Part shown: positions 8,861 through 16,590 of the stretch, one piece after another | How positions within the stretch are numbered: position 1 is the first letter of the stretch | Layout: every line of letters begins with the position of its first letter | Source of the DNA: Halobacteriales archaeon QS_8_69_26 | GTDB lineage: Archaea; Halobacteriota; Halobacteria; Halobacteriales; SW-7-71-33 | Length of the DNA stretch: 36,703 nucleotides | NCBI GenBank assembly: GCA_003023195.1 | Contig: PXRX01000032.1 | Coordinates: forward strand, 1-36,703 | Direction: 5' to 3' | Position numbers and translations under genes: made by a program | The notes under the pieces: model-generated | Told to the model about the DNA's origin: nothing | The model's database searches: none | Seen by the model: only the letters and a program-made list of their open reading frames with translations

Positions 8861-10314
8861 CGGCCTACCCCCTCCAGCGTGCCGGCCATCGCGACTTCCA
8901 GGGGTCGCTCGCGGTCCCAGTCGACGACGACGGCGCCGGTACTCAGGAGCGCTTCCAGGTGGAGGTCGCGCTCGACGGCCAGCAGTCTCCCACCCGCCTC
9001 GTCCCCGCCGGTCGCGTCGGGGCTGACGACGGTCACGCGGTGGCCCAGCGCCCCGAGTACCCGGGTGACGGTCTCCGGGTAGCCGTCGAGCACCGGCGAC
9101 AGCAGGACCACCTGGGTGTTCGACGGGAGGCGTCCGGAGAGCGTCCGGACCCGGTCGGCCGAGGCGTCGTGCCCGCCGTCGGCCACCCGTCCGTCGGGTG
9201 TCTCCCGGCCGGCGGCCGACGACCGGCCCCCCGTCGACCGCCGATCACCCCGGCTGGCCGTGGTGGGCCTGCCGCCCGCGCCGGCGCGGTCCCCTCCCGT
9301 TCCGGCACCCGGATCCCCGGGGGGTGACGGGGCGTCCCCCGGCACCGTCCCCCCGGCGAACACCTCGTCGGGGAGTTCTGCGGCGGTCTCGAGCAGTTCC
9401 AGCGCCCGCAGGCGGTGCTCGTCGCCGCGACCGGGTTCGACGACCGCGGGTCCGCCGGCGGGGTCGACGAGCCCCAGCGCGGCGGTCCCGACGTCGTGGC
9501 CGGCCGACCGGAGCACGTCCAGGAGCCGCTGGGCACCGTACGCGCAGGTCGCCGCCGCCGTCGGGCCCCCCTCGGTCGGCGCGACGTGGCAGGGGCGGCG
9601 GCTGTCGACCAGGAGCAACACCGTCGCCGCACGGTGCTCGCGGTAGTCCACGGTCGTCAGGTCGCCCGTCTTCGCCAGCCGCCGCCAGTCGACGCGGTTG
9701 ACCGGGTCGCCGCGGCGGTACTCCCGCGTGGAGTGGAACTCCACGCCGCTGCCCCCCGCGTCGGTCCGGACCGCGCCGGCGAACGCGCCCGTCTGGCGAC
9801 GGACGGGTGCCGCCTCGAGGCTCGGCTCGCAGGTCAGGCCGTCCGCCCCGCCGGCCCGGCGGTCGGTCGCCCCGACGTTCGTCCCGCTGGCGTCCCGGAC
9901 CCGCATCCGCATCGGGCCGAACTCGTGGTGGCCGCGCCGCGTCTCGACGGCGTACTCGACGGTCGCAGTCTCCCCGCGTTCGAGCGCCAGGATCTCCCTG
10001 GGGGAGCCCTCCACGACCGGCAACTCGTCGGGCACGCCGTCGGCGACCCGGAGGTCGGTCACCGTCGGCCCCTCGTTCTCGACCGAGAGACGCACGCGAA
10101 CCCGCTCGCCGGGGAGGGGCGTCTCCCGGTCGACGGTCCGTTCGGCCCGGACGTCCGTCGGGTCGACCCGGACCCTGGTGAGTGCCCCGTACGCGACGAA
10201 CGCCATGGGCACCGTCGCCGCGACCAGCAGCGTCGGCGACCCCGCCACCAGGCCGGCCGCCGCCAGCAGTGCCGTCCCCGCCAGCCCCCCGGAGTACCGG
10301 TCGACCCGCCTCAT
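8857..10314 (-). CDS. DUF58 domain protein
   Basis: 485 aa. Two membrane segments at the N-terminus (about 10-45) are followed by a beta-rich region (50-170) and the DUF58 signature EFHSTREYRRGDPVNRVDW (192-210) with RRLAKTGDLTTVDYREH, then a VWA-like strand TVLLLVDSRR (231-240) whose Asp is the start of a degenerate metal site. DUF58 proteins are the usual partners of MoxR ATPases. Residues about 320-395 are a Gly/Arg/Pro/Thr-rich, basic low-complexity insertion, unusual in an otherwise acidic proteome, splitting the VWA-like domain before RVRTLSGRLPSNTQVVLLSPVLDGYPE. ATG 10314 overlaps the stop of the upstream gene as ATGA, and the stop overlaps the next gene as GTGA. Confidence 0.9.
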   Translation of the reverse strand: MRRVDRYSGGLAGTALLAAAGLVAGSPTLLVAATVPMAFVAYGALTRVRVDPTDVRAERTVDRETPLPGERVRVRLSVENEGPTVTDLRVADGVPDELPVVEGSPREILALERGETATVEYAVETRRGHHEFGPMRMRVRDASGTNVGATDRRAGGADGLTCEPSLEAAPVRRQTGAFAGAVRTDAGGSGVEFHSTREYRRGDPVNRVDWRRLAKTGDLTTVDYREHRAATVLLLVDSRRPCHVAPTEGGPTAAATCAYGAQRLLDVLRSAGHDVGTAALGLVDPAGGPAVVEPGRGDEHRLRALELLETAAELPDEVFAGGTVPGDAPSPPGDPGAGTGGDRAGAGGRPTTASRGDRRSTGGRSSAAGRETPDGRVADGGHDASADRVRTLSGRLPSNTQVVLLSPVLDGYPETVTRVLGALGHRVTVVSPDATGGDEAGGRLLAVERDLHLEALLSTGAVVVDWDRERPLEVAMAGTLEGVGR

Positions 10315-11129
10315 CCCGACCCCTCCGGCGACCCCGTCGCCGTGGTCCCGGCCGGTCCGGATCCGTCGCCCGTACCCTCCGGATCGGCGGTGTCGGTCCC
10401 GGCCGGTCCGGATCGGTCGGGTCCGTCCTCCGGCCCATCCCCGCCGGATGGCCCCGATCCATCGTCCCTGGTCGCGGGCTTACCGGATCCCGTCCCGTTC
10501 CCCCGGCCGCCGTCGACCGGGGACCGCTCCGCCACGGCGGCGACGGCGTCGACGGTCCGGTCGACCCGACGGCGGAACGCCCGACCGGGGAGGATCCACC
10601 CCCGGAGGCGCTCGGCGAGGGGGTAGGAGGGGGCTCGCTCGCCCCCGAGAAAGCCCGCGGCCACCCGGTCGTCCGTCCACTCTCCGGCCGCGACGGCCTC
10701 CCGCGCGGCACCCGCCGACAGGTCGGTCCGCCGGGCGAGGGCGGCCGTCGCCGTCGCCCGGAGGCGTTCGCGGACGTCGTCGCCGGACTCGAGGGGGTTG
10801 TCGACGGCATCGACGGCGCGGTCGAACCCCGTCCCGACGGTCGGCGTCTCCCGCTCCGTCCCACCCGGGTCCGTACCGGCGAACTCCGACGGGGCCGGTC
10901 GGTTCCGGCGGCCCCGCGCGGCCCTCACCAGCGCGTATACTCCCGCGCCGGCGGCCAGCACCCAGACCACGACGGCCCCCGGCAGGAACGCGGCGGCCCC
11001 GGCCAGCGGCTCTCTCACCGGTCGGGGAACGATCCCGGGTGCGACCCAGAGGACGAACCCGGCCCCGACGGCGGTTACGCCGAGCACCAGGAGGAACAGG
11101 CGCGTCCGCCCGGACACCGCCAGCCCCAC
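10311..11129 (-). CDS. Two-TM operon protein (DUF7269-like)
   Basis: 272 aa. Two hydrophobic segments (about 10-32, LFLLVLGVTAVGAGFVLWVA, and 43-66) precede a cytoplasmic part. That part contains a helical domain with DVRERLRATATAALARRTDLSAGAAREAV and WTDDRVAAGFLG, a pattern common to this operon position in haloarchaea (DUF7269, from memory). The last 70 residues are a Gly/Asp/Ser/Pro/Thr tail. The GTG start at 11129 directly abuts the TGA of the transglutaminase gene (zero gap), and its own stop overlaps the DUF58 gene. Function unknown; position implies a structural or adaptor role in the envelope module. Confidence 0.75.
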   Translation of the reverse strand: MGLAVSGRTRLFLLVLGVTAVGAGFVLWVAPGIVPRPVREPLAGAAAFLPGAVVVWVLAAGAGVYALVRAARGRRNRPAPSEFAGTDPGGTERETPTVGTGFDRAVDAVDNPLESGDDVRERLRATATAALARRTDLSAGAAREAVAAGEWTDDRVAAGFLGGERAPSYPLAERLRGWILPGRAFRRRVDRTVDAVAAVAERSPVDGGRGNGTGSGKPATRDDGSGPSGGDGPEDGPDRSGPAGTDTADPEGTGDGSGPAGTTATGSPEGSG

Positions 11130-14100
11130 TCAGCCGTCACCCCCTCGGGACGCCGCCGCGCGGAGCCGCGACAGCGCCGCGAGGACGCGGTCCCGGACCG
11201 CCGCCGAGGGCTCGCGGCCGCCGTACTCCACGTCCCGGAACGCCTCGGTCACCGTCGCGACCGGTTCCTCGGGGAGGCCGACCCCAGTGGCCGCGCGACC
11301 GATCTCGCCGGGAGTCATCGTCCGCCACCGCCGCACCCCGACGAGGCGGACCAGTTCCCGGAACGCCGTGCGAACGGCGGCGGCCGGCGGCAGGACGTCG
11401 TCCCCCTCGTCGTCCGCCGACCCGGATCCCCCGCCCGTCGCATCGCGGTCGTTCGGGTCGGGCCCCTCTTCACCGGACCCGAGCCAGGTCCGCGTCCGCT
11501 CCACCAGTGCGGCCACTGCGGCGGGGAGTCCCAGGACGACCCGGCGGAGGGCCCCGCCGACGGTCCCTGCGACACGGGCGAGGGATCCGCCGACGCCCAG
11601 CGACCGGATCCGCCCGACGGCGGCGACCAGAACGCTCCGGAGTTCCCGGGCCGACGCCGGCACCCTCGTGACGACCCACCCGACCCACCGGACCAGCCCG
11701 GCCCGTACTCGCTCGGAGGCCCCGGCGAGCGTCCGCCGGATCCACCCGGCGAGCCCGGCGACCCGGCGGACGAGCGAGCCGACCCGCTCGACCGGGGACC
11801 CGATCGAGGCGCGGATCCGCCGGACGAGGCGGGTCGCGACCGAGAGGGCTCGCCCACCGAGGCCGCGGGCCGTCGCGGCCGCACCACGGGTGGAGACGTC
11901 CCTCCGTCGCAGTGCGTGGGCGGCGACGGCGACAAGGCCGATGACCGCCAGTGCCAGGACGCCGGCGTTGCGGTACAGGCCCCCGACGGTCGTCGAGGCG
12001 GTCATCACCGGTCCGTCCGCGGCGACGGCTGCCTCGCCGGCCGTCGGCAGCGAGGTCCGGATCCGTCCCTCCTCGTCGGTCACGCCGACCCGCCGTCCGT
12101 CGACCGTGACGGGTGCGCCCGCCACCGGTTCGTCGCCGACGGTGACCCGGACCGTGGCCCCGACGCCCGGCAACGCGACTAGTGTGTCCGGTTCGACCGA
12201 CACGTCGAGGTGTGCCAGGTCCAGGGTCGTCGACTCCGAGAGCTCCCCCCGCTGGACCGACGCGTCGACGAACCCGTGGGCCTCCGCCGGGACGGTGACG
12301 GGGACCTGTCCCCGGTCGTCGGTCGACCCGACCGACCGGCCGGCGAACGTCACGGCCGCGTTCCGTACCGGGACGCCGTCGATCCGGAGGACCATAACCG
12401 CCCGCCGGCCCGGTGCCAGTGTTCCCGCCACGTCCCAGGAGACGTTCGTCGAGAGGTCGAAGCTCCGGGGTGCCGTCTCCGAGCCGTTCGGGTTCCCGAC
12501 CCCGCCACCGTCGCTCATCGGGGCGGATCGTACGGTCGAGCGTCGGTTGGCCAGGCCTGCGGTCGATCGCACGGTCGAGGGCAGGACGGCCCCTGCCGAT
12601 GAGGAGGGCTTCGCGGGGATACCGCCCGTCGGGGATCCCGATGCGAGAGCGGATGCGAGGCTCCCGGCCGCCGGGACGGAGGCGACGGCACCCGTCACTG
12701 CACCGGGGGTCCCGCTCCCCGGGTTCGTGCCGGGGGTGGTCCCGGCGCTGGTCCCGTCGTCGTCCCCGCCCGCCTCGTCGTCACCACCTCCGTCGCCACC
12801 GTCGGGCGGAACCGCGTCCACCCGGAGTTCCTCGTCGTAGGGCACGGTGGCGGTGACGTTGCCGTTGCGGTCCGTGGTGTCCACGGGATCCCCGTTGAAG
12901 GTGACGACGACGCCCTCGACGGGGAGTCCGTCCTTCGTGACTGTGACGGTCACCTCCCGGCCGGGGACCGGCCGGGCGTCCAGGTCGACCTCGTAGGGCG
13001 GACCGGTCCGGGGGGTCACGTCCTCCTCGCCCGGCAGGCGGGGGGCGTCGCCCGGTCCGAGTCCCCCGCCGTCGTCGCCTGGGCTGCCGGGAACGTCGGG
13101 ACGCGCGTCCGGACCGCCGCCCTGGCGACCGATGGACTCCCGTTCGCTGGCGCGCCTGGACGCCGCGGGGGTCGGGTCGAACCTGACCCACCCCTCGCCG
13201 GGGAAGTACGCCTCGACCCAGGCGTGGGCGTCCAGGGCGCGGACGGCGTAGCGGTCCTCGCCCACCGCCGTCCCGGGCGCGTAGCCCACGACGTAGCGGG
13301 CCGGGATGTCCTGGGTCCGGAGCATCGCCGCCATCGCGGTGGCGAAGTACTCGCAGTACCCCCGGTCCATCTCGAAGACGAACTGGGCGGCCACCGGACG
13401 GGAGGGGTCGTGGGTGGCGTCCAGCGAGTACTCCTTGCTCCGTTCGAGCCAGAGTTCGATCACCCGTGCCGTCTCGTAGGGGCCGTCGGCGTCGGCGGTG
13501 AGCCCGTCGGTGAACGCCGCCAGGCGGTCGGGGGTCGCGTCGGGCACCTCCCGGTACCGGTCGACCCAGGACGGGTACGACCCGCCCGAGTCCCCGAGGT
13601 CGTCCGGATCCGGACGGTCGACGTAGCTCGTGACGCCGAACGTCGTGCCGGCGTCCACGCCGGCGGGGACCACGAACGCCCCCTGGCGGGTGACGTAGAC
13701 GCTCGGGTCCCCGTTCGGGAACGAGGTGCTGGTGGGCCGCCAGGCGGCCGGGAGCGCCGTCGCCGACCGGTTCAGGGTGACCCGCTGGCGGACCCGTTCG
13801 CCGCTCCTGGACCGGACCGTGTCGGAGGGGGAGAGCCCCGACTCGCGTTCCCAGCCGTCGCCCGTGTACCGCCCGTAGGCCCCCGTCCGCCAGTAGTCCG
13901 GGCTGTCCGTCTCGACGACGAAGTGGACGGTGTCGGAGGTGTTTCGCAACCCGTCCCCGTCACTGCCCAGCGATCCCCCCACATCCGTCGAGTCGCCCGG
14001 GTTCAGCGCCCCGAGACCGCTCGATCCCTCGCCGGGGCCGACCTCGGGCAGTCCGTCCCTCGGATCGACGTCCTCGGAGGGCCCGTCGACCGGACCGTTG

Positions 14101-14240
14101 CCCAGCTGTCCCGAATCGGTTCCCCCCGGGACGGAGGGGAGGAGCGCCGCCGCCGCGAGCAACCCCACGACCACCGCCGCCGCCAGGAGGACCTGGCCGA
14201 GGTCACGGCCCCCTTCTCCGCCGCCGGCGTCCCCGCTCAT
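11130..14240 (-). CDS. Transglutaminase-like membrane protein with DUF4129
   Basis: 1036 aa, first gene of the operon. One N-terminal membrane segment (15-35), a Gly/Asp/Pro linker, then a surface transglutaminase-like domain with the full Cys-His-Asp triad: Cys296 in GYCEYFATAMAAM, His339 in DAHAWVEAY and Asp355 in RFDPTP. These domains act as amide-bond proteases or crosslinkers. Outside the cell follow three Ig-like/CnaB-like repeats (VTVTKDGLPVEGVVVTFNG near 430, GVPVRNAAVTFAGRSVGS near 625, EPVAGAPVTVDGRRVGV near 700). A second membrane segment (about 752-772) leads to amphipathic helices and a DUF4129-like domain (about 955-1030, TPGEIGRAATGVGLPEEPVATVTEAF). TgpA proteins usually start with a multi-TM DUF3488 region; here it is missing. 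ATG 14240 lies about 40 bases after a TATA-like element. Confidence 0.9.
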   Translation of the reverse strand: MSGDAGGGEGGRDLGQVLLAAAVVVGLLAAAALLPSVPGGTDSGQLGNGPVDGPSEDVDPRDGLPEVGPGEGSSGLGALNPGDSTDVGGSLGSDGDGLRNTSDTVHFVVETDSPDYWRTGAYGRYTGDGWERESGLSPSDTVRSRSGERVRQRVTLNRSATALPAAWRPTSTSFPNGDPSVYVTRQGAFVVPAGVDAGTTFGVTSYVDRPDPDDLGDSGGSYPSWVDRYREVPDATPDRLAAFTDGLTADADGPYETARVIELWLERSKEYSLDATHDPSRPVAAQFVFEMDRGYCEYFATAMAAMLRTQDIPARYVVGYAPGTAVGEDRYAVRALDAHAWVEAYFPGEGWVRFDPTPAASRRASERESIGRQGGGPDARPDVPGSPGDDGGGLGPGDAPRLPGEEDVTPRTGPPYEVDLDARPVPGREVTVTVTKDGLPVEGVVVTFNGDPVDTTDRNGNVTATVPYDEELRVDAVPPDGGDGGGDDEAGGDDDGTSAGTTPGTNPGSGTPGAVTGAVASVPAAGSLASALASGSPTGGIPAKPSSSAGAVLPSTVRSTAGLANRRSTVRSAPMSDGGGVGNPNGSETAPRSFDLSTNVSWDVAGTLAPGRRAVMVLRIDGVPVRNAAVTFAGRSVGSTDDRGQVPVTVPAEAHGFVDASVQRGELSESTTLDLAHLDVSVEPDTLVALPGVGATVRVTVGDEPVAGAPVTVDGRRVGVTDEEGRIRTSLPTAGEAAVAADGPVMTASTTVGGLYRNAGVLALAVIGLVAVAAHALRRRDVSTRGAAATARGLGGRALSVATRLVRRIRASIGSPVERVGSLVRRVAGLAGWIRRTLAGASERVRAGLVRWVGWVVTRVPASARELRSVLVAAVGRIRSLGVGGSLARVAGTVGGALRRVVLGLPAAVAALVERTRTWLGSGEEGPDPNDRDATGGGSGSADDEGDDVLPPAAAVRTAFRELVRLVGVRRWRTMTPGEIGRAATGVGLPEEPVATVTEAFRDVEYGGREPSAAVRDRVLAALSRLRAAASRGGDG

Positions 14241-14278
14241 GTCCGACCGGCCAATCTTGGGTCCGCTAGTCGGAGCCG

Positions 14279-14290
14279 CGAATTAAGTCC
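14279..14290 (-). promoter_or_regulatory. TATA-like element for transglutaminase operon
   Basis: On the minus strand ggacttaattcg lies about 40-50 bases before ATG 14240. It is the only AT-rich element in that stretch. Confidence 0.4.
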
Positions 14291-14525
14291 TTCGCGGATC
14301 CCGCGGTTTCGCGGATCCGGCCGAGATTCCCGTCCCTGGGCCGCACCGGCTCCCGCCGGCGCGTGGCGGCGTCCGCGTGACAGCGTGTGAACCGTTACCG
14401 AAACCGGTTGCGGCCCTCCGCTCGGTCGGGCCGGCCTCGAGCGGTCCGTCCTGGCCACGTCGCGAGTCACCGATCCACCCTCGCCCACCTCCCGTCCCCC
14501 GGAAACACTTCCGGATCCTGGGAAA

Positions 14526-14536
14526 GATTTATATAG
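14526..14536 (+). promoter_or_regulatory. Strong TATA box for tfb
   Basis: gatttatatag preceded by ggaaa (BRE-like), the best promoter match in the window. Transcription near 14556 would give a 5' leader of about 58 bases, longer than most genes here. Confidence 0.75.
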
Positions 14537-14613
14537 TAGCATCAGTTACTATTGGTTAGCGAATCGGTCCGGGTCGCCACGGTCCCCGTACCCGGATACC
14601 GTTTCCCTCCACC

Positions 14614-15579
14614 ATGAGTACGCGAACGCAAGAACACGAACGGAGCGACGAGCGATCCGAACGAGCCCGCGAGGAGACGGACGTCTGTCCCGAGTGCGGG
14701 GGCTCGCTCGCGGTCGACGCCGAACACGGCGAGACCGCCTGCACCGAGTGCGGACTGGTCGTCGAGGAGGACGCCATCGACCCCGGTCCCGAGTGGCGGG
14801 CCTTCGACGCGGCAGAACGCGACCGGAAGGCACGGGTCGGCGCCCCGACGACGAACATGATGCACGACAAGGGACTGTCCTCGGTCATCGACTGGAAGAA
14901 CGAGGACGCCTACGGGAACAGCCTCGGGCCCGAGCGACGCCGCCGGATGGAGCGCCTGCGCACCTGGGACGAGCGGTTCCGGACGCGCAACCACAGGGAG
15001 CGCAACCTCAAGCAGGCCCTGGGCGAGATAGAGCGGATGGCCTCCGCGCTGGACGTCCCCGACGACGTCCGCGAGACCGCCGCAGTGATCTACCGCCGGG
15101 CCCTGGAGGAGGACCTCCTGCCCGGCCGGTCCATCGAGGGCATCTCGACGGCGTCGCTCTACGCCGCCATCCGCCAGACGGGTACCCCGCGGTCCATCAA
15201 CGAGGTAACCAGCGTCTCGCGGGTTGACGAGCAGGAGGTCAAGCGCGCCTACCGGTACGTGGTCAAGGAGCTGAACCTGGAGGTCGGCCCCACCGACCCC
15301 GAGCGGTACGTCCCACGGTTCGCCGGTGACCTCGGCGTGTCCAGCGAGGTCGAGCGGCGGGCCCGGGAACTGCTGGACACCGCCCGCGACCAGGCCGTCC
15401 ACAGCGGCAAGTCGCCCATCGGCCTCGCGGCCGCCGCCCTGTACGCCGCCGCCCAGTTGACCAACGAGTCGCTCACCCAGGGCGAGGTGAGCGAGGTCGC
15501 GGACGTGAGCGAGGTCACGATCCGCAACCGGTACCAGGAACTCCTCGAGGCCGCCGAGCGGGCCGGCGTGACCGCCTGA
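14614..15579 (+). CDS. tfb: Transcription initiation factor TFB
   Basis: 321 aa archaeal TFIIB homologue that bridges TBP-bound promoter DNA and RNA polymerase. The N-terminal zinc ribbon has Cys25, Cys28, Cys43 and Cys46 (CPECG...CTECG). The B-reader/linker region contains PGPEWRAFD (57-65). Two cyclin-like repeats follow, at about 112-205 (LKQALGEIERMASALDVP..., LYAAIRQTGTPRSINEV) and 210-305 (LGVSSEVERRARELLD..., GLAAAALYAAAQLTNESLTQGEVSEVADVSEVTIRNRY), the second containing the BRE-contacting helix-turn-helix. Length is normal and all parts are intact. Haloarchaea carry several TFB paralogues; this one cannot be assigned to a letter from sequence alone. A T5 tract at 15685-15689 may terminate it. 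Confidence 0.96.
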   Translation: MSTRTQEHERSDERSERAREETDVCPECGGSLAVDAEHGETACTECGLVVEEDAIDPGPEWRAFDAAERDRKARVGAPTTNMMHDKGLSSVIDWKNEDAYGNSLGPERRRRMERLRTWDERFRTRNHRERNLKQALGEIERMASALDVPDDVRETAAVIYRRALEEDLLPGRSIEGISTASLYAAIRQTGTPRSINEVTSVSRVDEQEVKRAYRYVVKELNLEVGPTDPERYVPRFAGDLGVSSEVERRARELLDTARDQAVHSGKSPIGLAAAALYAAAQLTNESLTQGEVSEVADVSEVTIRNRYQELLEAAERAGVTA

Positions 15580-15684
15580 AGGCTCGGCGTCCGATCGTCG
15601 GGAGGATTGACTCGTCGGCCTGCGCCGACGCTCCCGGCTCGCGTGGTAGACCGGAGTCCTGGCGGCCGGGGCGGTCCGTCACCC

Positions 15685-15689
15685 TTTTT
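15685..15689 (+). terminator. Oligo-T candidate terminator after tfb
   Basis: Five T residues within accctttttcgc, about 105 bases after the tfb stop and before the convergent small gene. No stable stem precedes it, which is normal for archaeal termination. Confidence 0.3.
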
Positions 15690-15704
15690 CGCGGGGCGGT
15701 CCGT

Positions 15705-15905
15705 TTACTCCCCTCGCTCGTCGCCGGATCCCCCTACCAGCCGGTCCCGCTCTCGTTCCTCCAGTTGCCTGTGGGCGTCGTTGATCAACCGCAGGACCTG
15801 GGGGAGGACCTCGACCTCTATCTGGCCCTGGATCGTCGGTTCGACCTCCTCGACCTCTTCGAGTTTCCGTGCGTACTTGTCGGGGATCTCGATTTCGACT
15901 TTCAT
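15705..15905 (-). CDS. Small conserved haloarchaeal protein, unknown
   Basis: 66 aa, acidic. It starts with an amphipathic beta strand and helix, KVEIEIPDKYARKLEEVEE, then VEPTIQGQIEVEVLPQVLRLINDAHRQLEERE, a pattern of alternating strand and helix like ribbon-helix-helix or antitoxin-type small proteins, but without a recognisable signature. Charged-residue usage and the clean start support a real gene. ATG 15905 has a GAGG element about 10 bases upstream. It is convergent with tfb. Function unknown. Confidence 0.65.
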   Translation of the reverse strand: MKVEIEIPDKYARKLEEVEEVEPTIQGQIEVEVLPQVLRLINDAHRQLEERERDRLVGGSGDERGE

Positions 15906-15920
15906 GATTGGGTGGCCTCG

Positions 15921-16170
15921 ATGTTCTCGCGTGGCGGGTTTCGGATTCCGTCGTTCGGGTATCGTGACGTGGGGCTCCCTGAAACCAGTACCGTAGCGGC
16001 GGTGGCCGACGCCTTCGAGGCGGCGACCGCCGAGGCCGGGACGGTGGCGGGAGGGGACCGACAGTGGTGACCGACGGCCCCCGAGTCGTGTCCGGTCCGG
16101 CGGTCCAGTCCCGCGGTGGCGAAGTGACCGCGACCGACGCGGCAGTGGGCATCCATCGAACGGGAAGATA
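15921..16170 (+). other. Possible pair of very small overlapping ORFs
   Basis: ATG 15921 opens 49 codons (contains TSTVAAVADAFEAATAEAG) ending in TGA at 16070. That stop overlaps a GTG at 16068 which opens 34 codons ending at TAG 16170, eight bases before the next gene. The GTGA overlap and acid/Ala-rich first peptide resemble true haloarchaeal coding DNA, but there is no homologue I recognise and the length is within chance expectation. Confidence 0.25.
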
Positions 16171-16177
16171 GGAACAC

Positions 16178-16435
16178 ATGTACTACGGACGGAATCCGAT
16201 CGCCGGTTTCATCGCCGTGATCACGATCGGGGTGTTCGACCTGGCGTACGCGGCGGTGACGCCCTGCAGTCTGGCGCTCCCGCCGGACTCTGGGGGCTCG
16301 ACCTACGTCCTGTGGGTCCACGACGGGTGTAGCTTCGGGATGCAGACGGGCAGCCTCCTGGTCACGGCGGCCGCCGGGCTGTTGGGCTTCGGCCTCGGGT
16401 GGCTGATCGTACCGGGGTCGATGCGGCGCTACTGA
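16178..16435 (+). CDS. Small membrane protein, unknown
   Basis: 85 aa. Two hydrophobic segments (about 8-28, IAGFIAVITIGVFDLAYAAV, and 57-78, SLLVTAAAGLLGFGLGWLIV) flank an extracytoplasmic loop containing two cysteines (CSLAL...DGCSFG) that could form a disulfide. A ggaagatagga element precedes ATG 16178. No family recognised. It lies between the small minus-strand gene and twy1, about 155 bases before the latter. Confidence 0.6.
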   Translation: MYYGRNPIAGFIAVITIGVFDLAYAAVTPCSLALPPDSGGSTYVLWVHDGCSFGMQTGSLLVTAAAGLLGFGLGWLIVPGSMRRY

Positions 16436-16556
16436 CCGGAATCCCCCCGCAGTGGTGGTGAGTGTGTGGCGGCGCTCGCGCTCGCCGCCGAGACCACGGC
16501 TGCCGAAGCGTCCGGTGTCGCCCCGGTCACCGACCGGCGGGGTGACGGTATACGCC

Positions 16557-16567
16557 AGGTTTAACCC
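16557..16567 (+). promoter_or_regulatory. TATA box for twy1
   Basis: aggtttaaccc, centred about 29 bases before ATG 16591, so the mRNA is probably leaderless. Confidence 0.6.
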
Positions 16568-16590
16568 GTCGTCAGTTCCCTTTGGGGCAT

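Larger units (their letters stand above)
14241..14613. other. Divergent intergenic region, transglutaminase operon / tfb
   Basis: 373 bases without a convincing gene. It holds the minus-strand promoter of the transglutaminase operon near its left end and the strong plus-strand tfb promoter at 14526, with a tfb leader of about 55-60 bases. The middle (14300-14500) is GC-rich with no motif that I can identify. Confidence 0.6.

Noticed and set aside
7466-12840. Very long plus-strand open frames opposite the DUF58/transglutaminase operon
   Set aside because: They are Arg/Pro/Ser-rich mirror frames caused by high GC; the minus-strand genes carry the domain motifs and overlapping starts and stops.
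15902-16321. 139-codon minus-strand frame upstream of the small gene
   Set aside because: Composition is Arg/Ser/His-rich without protein-like pattern, and it overlaps the better-supported membrane protein on the plus strand.
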